DNA from: JBGPEQ01 sp050180895
GTDB taxonomy: Bacteria; Pseudomonadota; Alphaproteobacteria; Dongiales; Dongiaceae
Direction: 5' to 3'
Assembly: GCA_050180895.1 (NCBI GenBank)
Contig: JBFXDS010000001.1
Location: forward strand, 310,001-374,000
Length of the DNA stretch: 64,000 nt
Shown in pieces: positions 31,465 to 44,996 of the stretch. How positions within the stretch are numbered: the first letter of the stretch is position 1; each line of letters begins with the position of its first letter. Position numbers and translations under genes: made by a program. Under the pieces are notes generated by a model. The model was not told the origin of the DNA and did not search any database. It saw only the letters and a program-made list of their open reading frames with translations.

Positions 31465-32976
31465 ATGACCTTGGATCGACGCCTGACATCGCCCCGGCGG
31501 CCGACGGCCGTTGCGTCCGCGGCCGCGACCGACACCGCCGGCTTGCGCTGGCTTCCCGCCCTATTCGCGCTTGCCGGGCTAATGCTCGCCGCGACTGCCG
31601 CGCAGGCGCGCTCGGCGCCCGAAAGCTTCGCCGACCTGGCGCAATCACTGCTTCCGGGAGTCGTCAACATCTCCACGACTCAGAACGTCGCGGAGGAATC
31701 GATAACCGGCGAGGAGAATCTCGACCAGTTCTTCAAGGACTTCTTCGAGCGCCAGCGGCGCAACAATCCGCAGCAGCATCGGACGACGTCCCTGGGATCG
31801 GGCTTCGTCATCGACCCGACCGGCTACATCGTCACGAACAACCACGTGATCGCCGAGGCCGACGAGATCACGGTCCGCTTCCATGACGACAGCGAGCTGA
31901 AGGCAACGCTGGTCGGCAGCGACGACAAGACGGACCTGGCGCTTCTCAAGGTCGAGACGAAGACGCCGATCGTCTCGCTGGCGTGGGGCGATTCCGACGG
32001 GTTGCGCATCGGCGACTGGGTGCTGGCCATCGGCAATCCCTTCGGCCTCGGCGGGACCGTGACCGCCGGCATCGTCTCGGCACGCAACCGCATCCTCGAT
32101 CAGGGCGGACCCTACGACGACTACATCCAGACCGATGCCTCGATCAACCGCGGCAACTCCGGCGGCCCGCTCTTCAACATGGACGGCGAGGTCGTCGGGG
32201 TGAACACGCTCATCTATTCGAACAACGCCGGCGGCAGCGTCGGCATCGGCTTCGCGATCCCGTCGGGAATGGCGAAGAACGTCATCGCCCAGATCCGCGA
32301 GTTCGGCCGTCCGCGCCGCGGCTGGCTCGGCGTGCGCATCCAAACCGTCAACGACGAGCTGGCCGAGGGACTGCGGCTGCCGCAGGCCAAGGGCGCCCTC
32401 GTCGCCAACGTCACGCCGCAGGGCCCGGCCGAGAAGGCCGGCATCAGGCAGGGCGACGTGATCCTCAAGTTCGACGGCAAGGAAGTGAACCAGATGCGGA
32501 CGTTGCCGCGCATGGTCGCGGAGACGCCGATCCGGAAGAAGGTGGACGTCGTCGTCATCCGCCAAGGCAAGGAGATGACGATGCAGGTCGAGCTCGGCGA
32601 GCTCACCGAGGAGGCCGAGCAGGCATCGCTGCAGAGCGGACCGGAGCAGACCGCGCCGTCGGCGAAGGAGGGCAGGATCGCGGCCCTCGGCCTGACCCTG
32701 TCGGAGCTCTCGGGCTCGCTGCGGCAGAAGTTCTCGCTCGCCGCCGACGCCAAGGGCGTGGTGGTGACCGACGTGGACCAGAACAGCGCAGCGGCGGAGA
32801 AGGGGCTGCATGCGGGCGACGTCATCGTCGAGGTCGACCAACAGGCGGTGGCCACCCCGGCCGACGTCGACAAGCGCGTCACCGAGGCGAAGGACCGCGG
32901 CTATCGCGTGGTGACGCTGCTGCTCTTCCGCGAAGGCGACTATCAGTGGGTGGCGGTCAGGATCGACCGCAGCTGA
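31465..32976 (+). CDS. degP: Do-family periplasmic serine protease
   Basis: A 503-residue protease and chaperone. A signal segment (about 27-48) ends near TAAQA. The trypsin-like domain has the triad H127 (TNNHVIAEAD), D157 (KTDLALLKV) and S232 (GNSGGPLF). Two PDZ domains follow (about 300-390 and 415-500). It degrades misfolded envelope proteins. The ATG at 31465 with CGGAG upstream is preferred over the ATG at 31438, though both give a signal sequence. The hflKC-degP linkage is common in alphaproteobacteria. Confidence 0.93.
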   Translation: MTLDRRLTSPRRPTAVASAAATDTAGLRWLPALFALAGLMLAATAAQARSAPESFADLAQSLLPGVVNISTTQNVAEESITGEENLDQFFKDFFERQRRNNPQQHRTTSLGSGFVIDPTGYIVTNNHVIAEADEITVRFHDDSELKATLVGSDDKTDLALLKVETKTPIVSLAWGDSDGLRIGDWVLAIGNPFGLGGTVTAGIVSARNRILDQGGPYDDYIQTDASINRGNSGGPLFNMDGEVVGVNTLIYSNNAGGSVGIGFAIPSGMAKNVIAQIREFGRPRRGWLGVRIQTVNDELAEGLRLPQAKGALVANVTPQGPAEKAGIRQGDVILKFDGKEVNQMRTLPRMVAETPIRKKVDVVVIRQGKEMTMQVELGELTEEAEQASLQSGPEQTAPSAKEGRIAALGLTLSELSGSLRQKFSLAADAKGVVVTDVDQNSAAAEKGLHAGDVIVEVDQQAVATPADVDKRVTEAKDRGYRVVTLLLFREGDYQWVAVRIDRS

Positions 32977-33070
32977 ATCTGCGGCCGCCGGTCCGGCGGC
33001 AGAACGGTATCGGCGCCGCCGGCGGCCAGACAGGATCCCGACGGGCCTGTCCTCTCCTTCGGTCGGCAGG

Positions 33071-34015
33071 ATGCAGCGCAAAGCGGTGATCCTCGGCGGG
33101 CCGACGGCCGGCGGCAAGTCGGCCTTGGCGTCGGCGATCGCCCGGGAGTTCGGCGGCGCCGTCATCAATGCCGACAGCATGCAGGTCTATCGCGAGCTGC
33201 CGGTGCTGACGGCGCAGCCCTCGGCGGCCGAGCGCGCCGCCGTTCCGCATCGGCTGTACGGATTCCTGCCGGTGACGGAGCGTTGCAGCGCGGCGCGCTG
33301 GGTTGCGTTGGCGCGCGCCGAAATCGAGGCCGCGCATGACAGCGGGCGGCTGCCCATCGTCGTCGGCGGCAGCGGACTCTATCTGAAGGCGGTGCTCGAG
33401 GGCCTCGCGCCGGTGCCGGAGATTCCCGCCGGCGTGCGGGAGGCGTCACGCCGACGCCTGGCCGAGATCGGCAAGGCCGCCTTCCATGCCGAGCTCGCGC
33501 GGCGCGACCCGCAGATGGCCGCCCGCATCCGCCCGGGCGATTCCCAACGCCTTGTGCGGGCCTGGGAGGTGATGGCGGCGACCGGCCGCTCGCTGGCCGA
33601 GTGGCAGGCGCGGCCGGCGGTGCCGCCCGACGGGGCGACCCGGTTCGTCAAGCTCCTGCTGCTGCCGGAGCGGTCGCAACTCTATGCCGCCTGCGACGCG
33701 CGCTTCGCCGCGATGGTCGCGCGCGGCGCGCTCGATGAGGCGCGCCGGCTCGCGGACTTGGCCGAGGATCCCGGCCTGCCCGCCCGCAAGGCCCTCGGCT
33801 TGCGCGAACTGACCGGCCATGTGCGCGGCGAAACTACCCTCGATGCGGCGATTGCGGCAAGCCAGCAGGCGACCCGCCGCTACGCCAAGCGGCAGATCAC
33901 CTGGTTCCGGCACCAGTTCGGCGCGGCGCGGCAGGTGGGCGAGGACCTGCCAATCGGGCAATTTTCGGAAAGTTTCCTGGCTGAAATCTATAATTTTATT
34001 CGCATTTCCTGTTGA
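33071..34015 (+). CDS. miaA: tRNA dimethylallyltransferase
   Basis: A 314-residue enzyme adding a dimethylallyl group to A37 of tRNAs that read codons starting with U. The P-loop is GPTAGGKS at 10-17 (usually GPTASGKS). VINADSMQVYRELPVLTAQP, LPIVVGGSGLYLKAVLEG and RRYAKRQITWFRHQ are conserved blocks. It stands between degP and ilvB. Confidence 0.95.
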   Translation: MQRKAVILGGPTAGGKSALASAIAREFGGAVINADSMQVYRELPVLTAQPSAAERAAVPHRLYGFLPVTERCSAARWVALARAEIEAAHDSGRLPIVVGGSGLYLKAVLEGLAPVPEIPAGVREASRRRLAEIGKAAFHAELARRDPQMAARIRPGDSQRLVRAWEVMAATGRSLAEWQARPAVPPDGATRFVKLLLLPERSQLYAACDARFAAMVARGALDEARRLADLAEDPGLPARKALGLRELTGHVRGETTLDAAIAASQQATRRYAKRQITWFRHQFGAARQVGEDLPIGQFSESFLAEIYNFIRISC

Positions 34016-34040
34016 CCATCCGGGGGCGAGCCACTAGCTT
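34012..34040 (+). promoter_or_regulatory. Candidate promoter of the ilv operon
   Basis: TTGACC and TAGCTT are separated by 17 bases, close to the sigma-70 pattern, and start at the end of miaA. About 170 bases of leader before ilvB remain; no clear attenuator peptide was seen there. Confidence 0.35.
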
Positions 34041-34207
34041 GCCGCCTCTGGCGCGGGCTCGGCGGCCTGCCGCCGGCGCGGGCCCTGCGCCTGCGCGGAC
34101 ATTCAACGCCTGTGCTGGTGCAGGAATATTGTGCTTGGGCGGCGGCCCGGACGCTGGGTCGGCCGCGGGGAGTAGCGACTGTTCTTTTGGCGATCGGGAG
34201 ATCGGTT

Positions 34208-35965
<1,758 letters not shown>

Positions 35966-35978
35966 GGCTGATCGAAGG

Positions 35979-36198
35979 CCCTCACCCTATCCCTCTCCCA
36001 CTTCGTGGGAGAGGGGACTCGATCGAGCCGCGGCACAACCGAGTCCCCTCTCCCGCAAGCGGGAGCTTTGCAAAACTGCCATGCACATTGGACGAACCGG
36101 AATCAGGAAGAGAACGGATCAGAATCGAGGCAAGAACATCGAGCTGTTCCGTTCTATTTTGCAAAGCTCCCGCTTGCGGGAGAGGGCTAGGGTGAGGG
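35979..36198. repeat. 220-bp nested palindromic element between ilvB and ilvN
   Basis: The outer arms CCCTCACCCTATCCCTCTCC (35979) and the reverse complement of 36178-36198 match at 20 of 21 positions. Inside, 36050-36075 and 36157-36182 are perfect 26-bp inverse arms beginning CTCCCGCAAGCGGGAGC, around an 81-base core. A single outer arm also occurs at 10088. The structure is like a MITE or a pair of repeats trapped as an inverted dimer, and it lies within an operon. Confidence 0.85.
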
Positions 36199-36217
36199 TG
36201 TAAGGCGTGAGGATCGA

Positions 36218-36721
36218 TTGAGCGATATAGAGCGACATACGATTTCGGTGGTGGTGGACAACGAGGCGGGCATCCTGGCGCGCGTCGTCGGCCTGTTCTC
36301 CGGCCGCGGCTACAACATCGACAGCCTCACGGTCGCCGAGGTCGACGCGGCGCATCACCTCTCGCGCATCACCGTGGTCACGTCGGGCACGCCGATGATC
36401 ATCGAGCAGATCAAGAACCAGCTGAACCGGCTGGTTCCCGTACACAAGGTCAGCGACCTGACGACCGAAGGGCCGCACCTGGAGCGCGAGCTGTTGCTGG
36501 TCAAGGTCCGCGGCACCGGGGACAAGCGGGTCGAGAGTCTGCGCATCGCCGACGTCTTCCGCGCCCGCGTCGTCGACTCCACCATCGAGTCCTTCGTGTT
36601 CGAGCTGACGGGCTCGACCGAGAAGCTGGACGCCTTCATCAACCTGATGCAGCCGCTCGGCCTGATCGACGTGTCGCGCACCGGCGTCGTCGCCATTGCG
36701 CGCGGCCCGGACGCGCTCTAA
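36218..36721 (+). CDS. ilvN: Acetolactate synthase regulatory subunit
   Basis: A 167-residue protein. The ACT domain (residues 5-78) shows ISVVVDNEAGILARVVGLFS and GYNIDSLTVAEVD, and an ALS_ss_C domain follows. It gives feedback inhibition by valine to the IlvB subunit. The start is TTG at 36218 with GAGGAT upstream; no ATG fits the family opening. Confidence 0.92.
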   Translation: MSDIERHTISVVVDNEAGILARVVGLFSGRGYNIDSLTVAEVDAAHHLSRITVVTSGTPMIIEQIKNQLNRLVPVHKVSDLTTEGPHLERELLLVKVRGTGDKRVESLRIADVFRARVVDSTIESFVFELTGSTEKLDAFINLMQPLGLIDVSRTGVVAIARGPDAL

Positions 36722-36774
36722 AACGCGGCCTTTCGCAGCCGGCCGGGCGGCTGCCGCAAACAGAGGAAACTCCC

Positions 36775-37794
<1,020 letters not shown>

Positions 37795-37810
37795 CGGCCG
37801 TCTTCCCGCC

Positions 37811-38302
37811 TCAGGGCGTGGTCGTCTCGCGCGGCTTGTGGCGCCGTTTCATCAGCTCGGCCACCTTCGCACGCCCGTCGCTGTCGAGGCGCGCAACGAG
37901 ATCGAGGATCGTTTCCTGCGCCGCCGCCGCGACGACCGCCTCGCGCTCGCGCAGAGCGGCGAAGGCGGTCTCGACCCGCGCGCGGTCGAACGGCTCGGCC
38001 GCGATCGCCTGGGCCACTGCCTCGCGCGCGGCGAACATGGCGCGGAGATTCTCCCGGAAGGCGGCGCGCCGGGCGTCCAGGGTGGCCGACAGGATCGCCT
38101 GATCGGCATCGTCGAGCACGGCGCGCAGTTGTCGCGGGCTCGGCATCCCGGTCAGGCGTGACGGCTGGCGGAGGCCGACCAGGTCGCCGATCCAGCCGCC
38201 GCCCCCGACCGCCGCCGCGCCGACTGCGCCGATAACGAACAGATTGAGGGCGAGCGAGGCGATCAGAGCGATCCGCAGGGGCCGTGTCAGGCTGCCGGTC
38301 AT
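37811..38302 (-). CDS. Periplasmic CpxP/Spy-like sensor protein
   Basis: A 163-residue protein with an N-terminal membrane helix (residues 8-32) and a helical periplasmic part rich in Arg, Ala and Glu (LDARRAAFRENLRAMFAARE). This matches the heavy-metal-sensor family PF13801, related to CnrX and Spy. It is the third gene after an ECF sigma factor and a small membrane protein. By analogy with CnrYXH it may sense periplasmic metal or stress and relieve the anti-sigma factor. Confidence 0.75.
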   Translation of the reverse strand: MTGSLTRPLRIALIASLALNLFVIGAVGAAAVGGGGWIGDLVGLRQPSRLTGMPSPRQLRAVLDDADQAILSATLDARRAAFRENLRAMFAAREAVAQAIAAEPFDRARVETAFAALREREAVVAAAAQETILDLVARLDSDGRAKVAELMKRRHKPRETTTP

Positions 38303-38305
38303 GAC

Positions 38306-38758
38306 TCAGAACTCCGCATCGCTCTCGTCATAATAAAGCGCGAGTTGCATCAGGTCGGGATCGCTCTCGGCAGCCGGCGAGCCGGCCAGGATGCCGCCGG
38401 CGATGACGCCGAGCACGAGCGATGCCGCGAACAGCGATCCCATGGCCGGCACATTGCCGAACTCGTCGCGCATGGCACGCCAGCTCTCGCGCAGGCGCGT
38501 AAGCAGGGAGGGCGGCCGTGCCTGTGGCGCGGCAGCAAGGACGGCCGCGCGCAGCGCCGGAGTCGGAGACAGTGAGGGGACGGCGTCGAGCGCCGCATCG
38601 AGCGCCGCGGCGTGCGCGGTCAGCGCCCGCGCCGCGTCCGACCGGGCCAGCAGGGACGCGGCGGCGTCCCGCTCGGCCGCAGGCCAGCGGGCCGGGTCGG
38701 CGCCATAGACGGCGACGATCGCCTCAAGGCGCTCGCTCGTCATTGTCTCCGTCGTCAT
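38306..38758 (-). CDS. Putative anti-sigma factor
   Basis: A 150-residue protein with a cytosolic N-terminal part, one membrane helix at about 102-126 (NVPAMGSLFAASLVLGVIAG) and a short acidic periplasmic tail. It overlaps the sigma-factor gene by 4 bases. Position and topology fit an anti-sigma factor; there is no zinc-binding HxxxCxxC motif. Confidence 0.7.
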   Translation of the reverse strand: MTTETMTSERLEAIVAVYGADPARWPAAERDAAASLLARSDAARALTAHAAALDAALDAVPSLSPTPALRAAVLAAAPQARPPSLLTRLRESWRAMRDEFGNVPAMGSLFAASLVLGVIAGGILAGSPAAESDPDLMQLALYYDESDAEF

Positions 38759-39345
38759 CGCAGCTCTCCTATCAAATCCTTCGCGTCGTCGGCGAGGAGC
38801 TCGCGCAGCCGTCGCCGGCCGCGCCCCAGCAGGGACTCCAACGCCTCGACGGTGACGCCGAGCACCGCGGCCGCCTCGATGTTGCCCAGCTCCTGGTAGT
38901 GACAGAGCAGGATCGCCTCGCGCTGACGGTCCGGCAGCCGGGCGAGAGCGGCCTCGACTCGCGCGGCGACGGCGGCACGCTGCAATGCGGCGCCCGGCGG
39001 CGGCGCGTCGCTGGGCGGATCGCCGGCGGCCTCCAGCGGCGACTCGCGGCGGCGGCGCAGCCGGTCATGGCAGAGGTTGAGCGCCACACGGTGCAGCCAG
39101 GTCGAGAAGCGCGCGCCGCCGGGCCGCCAGCTGCCGGCATGCTGCCAGACGCGCAGGAAGGTTTCCTGCGCCACCTCCTCGGCGTCGGCGCGATTGGCCA
39201 GCATCCGCCCGGCGAACGCCACCAGCTTGGCGAGATAGCGGTCGACCAGGGCGGCACAGGCCTGCGCATCACCCGCGCCCGCACGCCGCACCAGATCGAG
39301 GTCGGGATCCTCGGCTGGGCCGGGGAACGCCCGTCCGCCCGCCAC
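38755..39345 (-). CDS. ECF-type RNA polymerase sigma factor
   Basis: A 196-residue sigma-70 family protein. Region 2 is about 27-95 (AGRMLANRADAEEVAQETFL and FSTWLHRVALNLCHDRLRR) and region 4 about 130-185 (LPDRQREAILLCHYQELGN). The start is GTG at 39345 with GGAGGAGG upstream. With the next two genes it forms a sigma/anti-sigma/sensor operon. The EF-hand gene upstream may be a target. Confidence 0.92.
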   Translation of the reverse strand: MAGGRAFPGPAEDPDLDLVRRAGAGDAQACAALVDRYLAKLVAFAGRMLANRADAEEVAQETFLRVWQHAGSWRPGGARFSTWLHRVALNLCHDRLRRRRESPLEAAGDPPSDAPPPGAALQRAAVAARVEAALARLPDRQREAILLCHYQELGNIEAAAVLGVTVEALESLLGRGRRRLRELLADDAKDLIGELR

Positions 39346-39465
39346 ATCCTCCTCCGCGGTCTCCGTCGCTCCGCCGCGACAGCGGGCCGCGAGTCGGCCG
39401 GGCCGACCCGCGACCCGGCCCCGCGCGGATCGAGGCCTGTTCTAGCCGCAGACTCCGGTCTTGCG

Positions 39466-39927
39466 CTAGTGATGATGGCGCTGGCCGCCATGAAACCGCA
39501 TCTCGTCCGGCTCGATCCGGCCGTCGCCGTTGCGGTCGAGCCGGGCCATGCGCCAGGTGCGCGCCGCTTCGTACTCCTCCACGCTGACGTTGCCGTCTCC
39601 ATTCCGGTCCATCGCCTTGAGCCGGTCGGCCATGCGCTGCGCGCGCATCTTCTCTTCATGCGCGATCACCTCCTCGACCGTGATCGTGCCGTTCTTGTCG
39701 GCGTCGATCTCGGCGGCGCGGGCAGTCTGGAACGCCTCGATCTCGGCGCTGGTGACCGTGCCGTCCTTGTCGGCATCCATCTGCGTCAGAAAGGCCCGGC
39801 CCCAGTGGCCCTGGCGGCCATGCCGCTCCTGCGGCTCGTCGGCTATGCTGGCGGCGGCGATCACGCCGACGGCGGCCAGTGTCGCCAGCGCCAGCGGCAG
39901 TTTCATCGCGTGCAGTCGTTTGATCAT
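39466..39927 (-). CDS. Secreted EF-hand calcium-binding protein
   Basis: A 153-residue protein with a signal sequence (residues 8-30) and four EF-hand loops: DADKDGTVTSAE, DADKNGTITVEE, DRNGDGNVSVEE and DRNGDGRIEPDE. The C-terminus is His-rich (GGQRHHH), which may bind metal. Related EfhP-like proteins sense calcium in the envelope. It precedes the sigma-factor operon by 120 bases and is divergent from macA. ATG at 39904-39906 (MKLPLALATLA) is an alternative start. Confidence 0.85.
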   Translation of the reverse strand: MIKRLHAMKLPLALATLAAVGVIAAASIADEPQERHGRQGHWGRAFLTQMDADKDGTVTSAEIEAFQTARAAEIDADKNGTITVEEVIAHEEKMRAQRMADRLKAMDRNGDGNVSVEEYEAARTWRMARLDRNGDGRIEPDEMRFHGGQRHHH

Positions 39928-40084
39928 CTCTTAACCAACCTTCCATAGTGTCTGAGGCGGGATCGCCTCGTCCTGTTCGTCGAACGCGCGACCGGCCGGA
40001 TTCCGTCGCGACGGATTCTATCGGCTGAGCCGTTGAAGACGGTGATCGCGGCATTGTCGCCGCGAGCCAGGGATTCGTGACGAC

Positions 40085-41298
40085 ATGCTGATCGACACCG
40101 ACGAGACCCTCGACGCGCCGCCGCCGGCGACCCGGAGGCGCCCGCGCCGGCGCCTGATCTGGAGCGGGCTTTTGCTGATCGTCCTCGCCGCCGCGGGCCT
40201 CTTCGCCTGGCGCGAATGGCAGGCGGCGGCCGCCCCGGAAATCCGCACCGTCGCGGTCGTCCGCGGCGACATCGAGCGGACCGTGACGGCGCTGGGCGCG
40301 TTGCAACCGAAGGACTATGTCGACGTCGGCGCGCAGGTTTCCGGCCAGCTCAAGCAGGTGCATGTCGAGATCGGCGATCGCGTCGAGAAAGGCGCGCTGC
40401 TGGCCGAGATCGACCCCACCGTGTTCGAGACGCGCGTCCGCACCAACAAGGCCAACCTGGAGAACCTCAAGGCCCAGCTCGACCAGCAGCAGGCGGAGCT
40501 GGCGCTGTCGCGCAAGCAGTTGAAGCGCAACCAGGCCCTGTTCAAGGCCAAGGCGATCAGCCAGGACACGCTGGAGACGAGCGAGACGCAGGTCGAGGTC
40601 GGCGAGGCGCGGTCGGCGGCGCTGGCGGCGCAGATCGACGCCGCGCAGGCGACCTATGACGGCGACGTCGCCAATCTCGGCTATACCAAGATCTATGCGC
40701 CGATGAGCGGCACCATCGTCTCGCAGACCGCGCTCGAGGGCCAGACGCTGAACGCCAACCAGAGCGCGCCAGTGATCGTGCGCATCGCCGACCTCCAGAC
40801 CATGACCGTCAAGGCGCAGGTTGCCGAAGCGGACGTGGTGCGGATCAAGACCGGCATGCCCGTGTACTTCACCACGCTCGGCCTGCCCGACCGGCGCTGG
40901 CAGGCGACGGTGCGGCAGGTGCTGCCGACGCCGGAGATCGTCAACGACGTCGTGCTCTACAACGTGCTGATCGACGTGGGCAACGACGACGGCGTGCTGA
41001 TGACGGACATGACGGCCCAGGTCTTCTTCGTGCTCGGCCGCGCGGCGGACGTGCCGCTGGTGCCGGTCGCGGCGCTCGGCAGCCGTCGCGCCGACTCCGC
41101 CGACGAGTACCAGGTGCGCGTGCTGGAGGACGGCCGCATGAACCGACGCGTCGTCAAGGTGGGGCTGACCGACCGGGCCTCGGCCGAGGTCGTCTCCGGC
41201 CTCGAAGTCGGGGATCGCGTCATCCTCGATGCCGCGGCATCGGCGGAGTCCGCCGGCGGCCGTGCCGGCGCGCGGGTCGGCGGGCTCGGGTTCCGGCT

Positions 41299-41302
<4 letters not shown>
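40085..41302 (+). CDS. macA: MacA-type periplasmic adaptor
   Basis: A 405-residue membrane-fusion protein. The membrane helix is at about 25-43. Biotinyl-lipoyl halves (VGAQVSGQLKQVHVEIGDRV and IYAPMSGTIVSQTALEGQTL) flank a coiled-coil hairpin at about 110-190. It links an inner-membrane ABC exporter to an outer-membrane channel. Its stop overlaps the macB start by 4 bases. Confidence 0.9.
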
Positions 41303-43254
<1,952 letters not shown>

Positions 43255-43264
43255 GGCGCGCGAC

Positions 43265-44650
43265 ATGCTTCAGCCGATCCGCCGGGCCGACGCCGCGCTC
43301 GCCCTTGGCATCGCGAGCCTCGTCGCCGGCTGTTCCTTCGTGCCCGACTACGAGCGTCCCTCCGTGCCGGTGCCGCAGGCCTGGAGCACGGCCTCTCCCA
43401 CGACCCCAGCGGCGCCGATCAGCGCCGATTGGTGGCGCCTGTTCGGCAGCCCGGAGCTCGACACGCTGATGGCGGAGGCGCTCGCGGCGAACCAGGATCT
43501 CGCCGCGGCGATGGCGCGCATCGACCAGGCACGGGCCGTCACGCGCATCGCCGGCGCCCCGCTGCTGCCGCTCGTCGACGCCTCGGGCTCCGGCGCGCGG
43601 CTGCATAGCGAGGATGGCGGCGACTGGCGGACCACGACCAGCTATGGCGGCGCCCTCACGGCGAGCTACGAGATCGACCTCTGGGGCAAGAACGCGGCCG
43701 GGCTGCAGGCGGCCGAGGCCGCGCTCTCCTCGACGGTCTTCGACCGGGATGCGCTGACCCTCGTGCTCCAGGCCGACGTGGCGTCGACCTATTTCCTGGC
43801 GGTGGCGCTCAAGGACCGGCTGACGATCGCGCGCGACAACCTCGATGCGTCGCGGCAGGTGCTGCAGGTGGTCGAGGCCCGCTTCGTGCAGGGCGCGGCG
43901 AGCGCGCTCGAGGTGGCGCAGCAACGCTCGGCCGTCGCCTCGTTCGAGGCGCAGATTCCGCAGCTGGAGCAGCAGCTTCAGGCGGCGCAGACCTCGCTCG
44001 ACATCCTGCTCGGCCGTGCGCCGGGCGCGACGGTCGTGCAGGCGGAAGCGCTGACATCCCTGGCCCTGCCGGCCGTCGCCGCGGGGCAGCCTTCCGCGCT
44101 GCTGGAGCGCCGGCCGGATATCCGGCGATCGGAGGCCGATCTGCTTGCGGCCAATGCCGACATCGGCGCGGCGCGGGCGGCGTTCTATCCGAGCATCACG
44201 CTGTCGGCCTCGGCGGGCATCGAGGGCGTGGCGTCAGGCGGCGCCAGCGCGCTGGCATCGCTGGTCGCTGGCCTGGTGCAGCCGATCTTCACCGGCGGCG
44301 CCCTCGAGGGCGAACTCGACCGCAGCCTGGCGCGGCGGGAGGAGCTGGTGGCCGGCTATCGGCAGACGGTGCTGATCGCGTTCAAGGAAGTGCAGGACGC
44401 CCTCATGACGGTCGAGACCAGCGCGGCGCGCACGGCCCTGCTGAGCCGGGCGGCCGAGGAATCGCGGACGGCGTTCCGCCTGGCGCAGGTCGCCTACGGC
44501 GCGGGGGCCAGCGACTTCCTGACCGTCCTGGACGCGCAGCGGACGCTGCTCTCGAACGAAGACAGCCTCGTCCAGGCCGAGCTCGACCGCTACACCACCT
44601 CCGCCGGCCTGTTCAAGGCGCTGGGCGGCGGCTGGCGAAGCGGCGCCTGA
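43265..44650 (+). CDS. NodT-type outer-membrane efflux lipoprotein
   Basis: A 461-residue outer-membrane factor. The lipobox is LVAGC with C23 as the lipidated residue, followed by the usual PDYERPSVPVPQAW. Two repeats of the OEP fold are visible (FGSPELDTLMAEALAANQDL and YEIDLWGKNAAG, then RRPDIRRSEADLLAANADIG). It completes the MacAB tripartite pump and lies 10 bases after macB. Confidence 0.92.
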   Translation: MLQPIRRADAALALGIASLVAGCSFVPDYERPSVPVPQAWSTASPTTPAAPISADWWRLFGSPELDTLMAEALAANQDLAAAMARIDQARAVTRIAGAPLLPLVDASGSGARLHSEDGGDWRTTTSYGGALTASYEIDLWGKNAAGLQAAEAALSSTVFDRDALTLVLQADVASTYFLAVALKDRLTIARDNLDASRQVLQVVEARFVQGAASALEVAQQRSAVASFEAQIPQLEQQLQAAQTSLDILLGRAPGATVVQAEALTSLALPAVAAGQPSALLERRPDIRRSEADLLAANADIGAARAAFYPSITLSASAGIEGVASGGASALASLVAGLVQPIFTGGALEGELDRSLARREELVAGYRQTVLIAFKEVQDALMTVETSAARTALLSRAAEESRTAFRLAQVAYGAGASDFLTVLDAQRTLLSNEDSLVQAELDRYTTSAGLFKALGGGWRSGA

Positions 44651-44996
44651 TTCCATCCCGTCCGCCGCCCGGAGAGCCGCAATTTCCGTTGCGGAGCGGC
44701 GATTTAGGACTTGTTAACCTTGTTGGCGCAGAGTTAGAAAGCTTTTGTCAGCCATTCCAGGCTCCGACGGACGGGCAGTTCGACACGATGATGCCGCACT
44801 CGCATACGACCGGTCTGGCAGGCAGCCGCCTGATGCGGGCGGCGGCGGTCGTTGTCGCTGTCCAAGACGCTGACCTCCTTTCCGGTGAAGGGACGCTGCG
44901 ACTTAGGCACCCCTGAGCGGCGGCAGACGTCGCGCGTTCAGGGGACGAGCGCGAGGAGTCCAGGTCCTTCACATGGAAAATTAGAGGGTTAGCAAC
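44651..44996. other. leuA leader region
   Basis: About 350 bases before leuA. A short frame from ATG 44789 to 44916 (start MMPHSHTTGLAGSRLMRAAA, then a VVVAV run and several Leu codons) is followed by a hairpin with 7-base arms CCCCTGA/TCAGGGG at 44910-44944. This is the layout of a leader-peptide attenuator, as known for leuA in proteobacteria, but the Leu codons are scattered and no U-run follows the hairpin. It is tentative. Confidence 0.35.

Noticed and set aside
34112..34207. In-frame GTG extension of ilvB
   Set aside because: The added 32 residues are Ala/Arg-rich and outside the family alignment; the ATG at 34208 gives the usual start MATQEMIGAQ.
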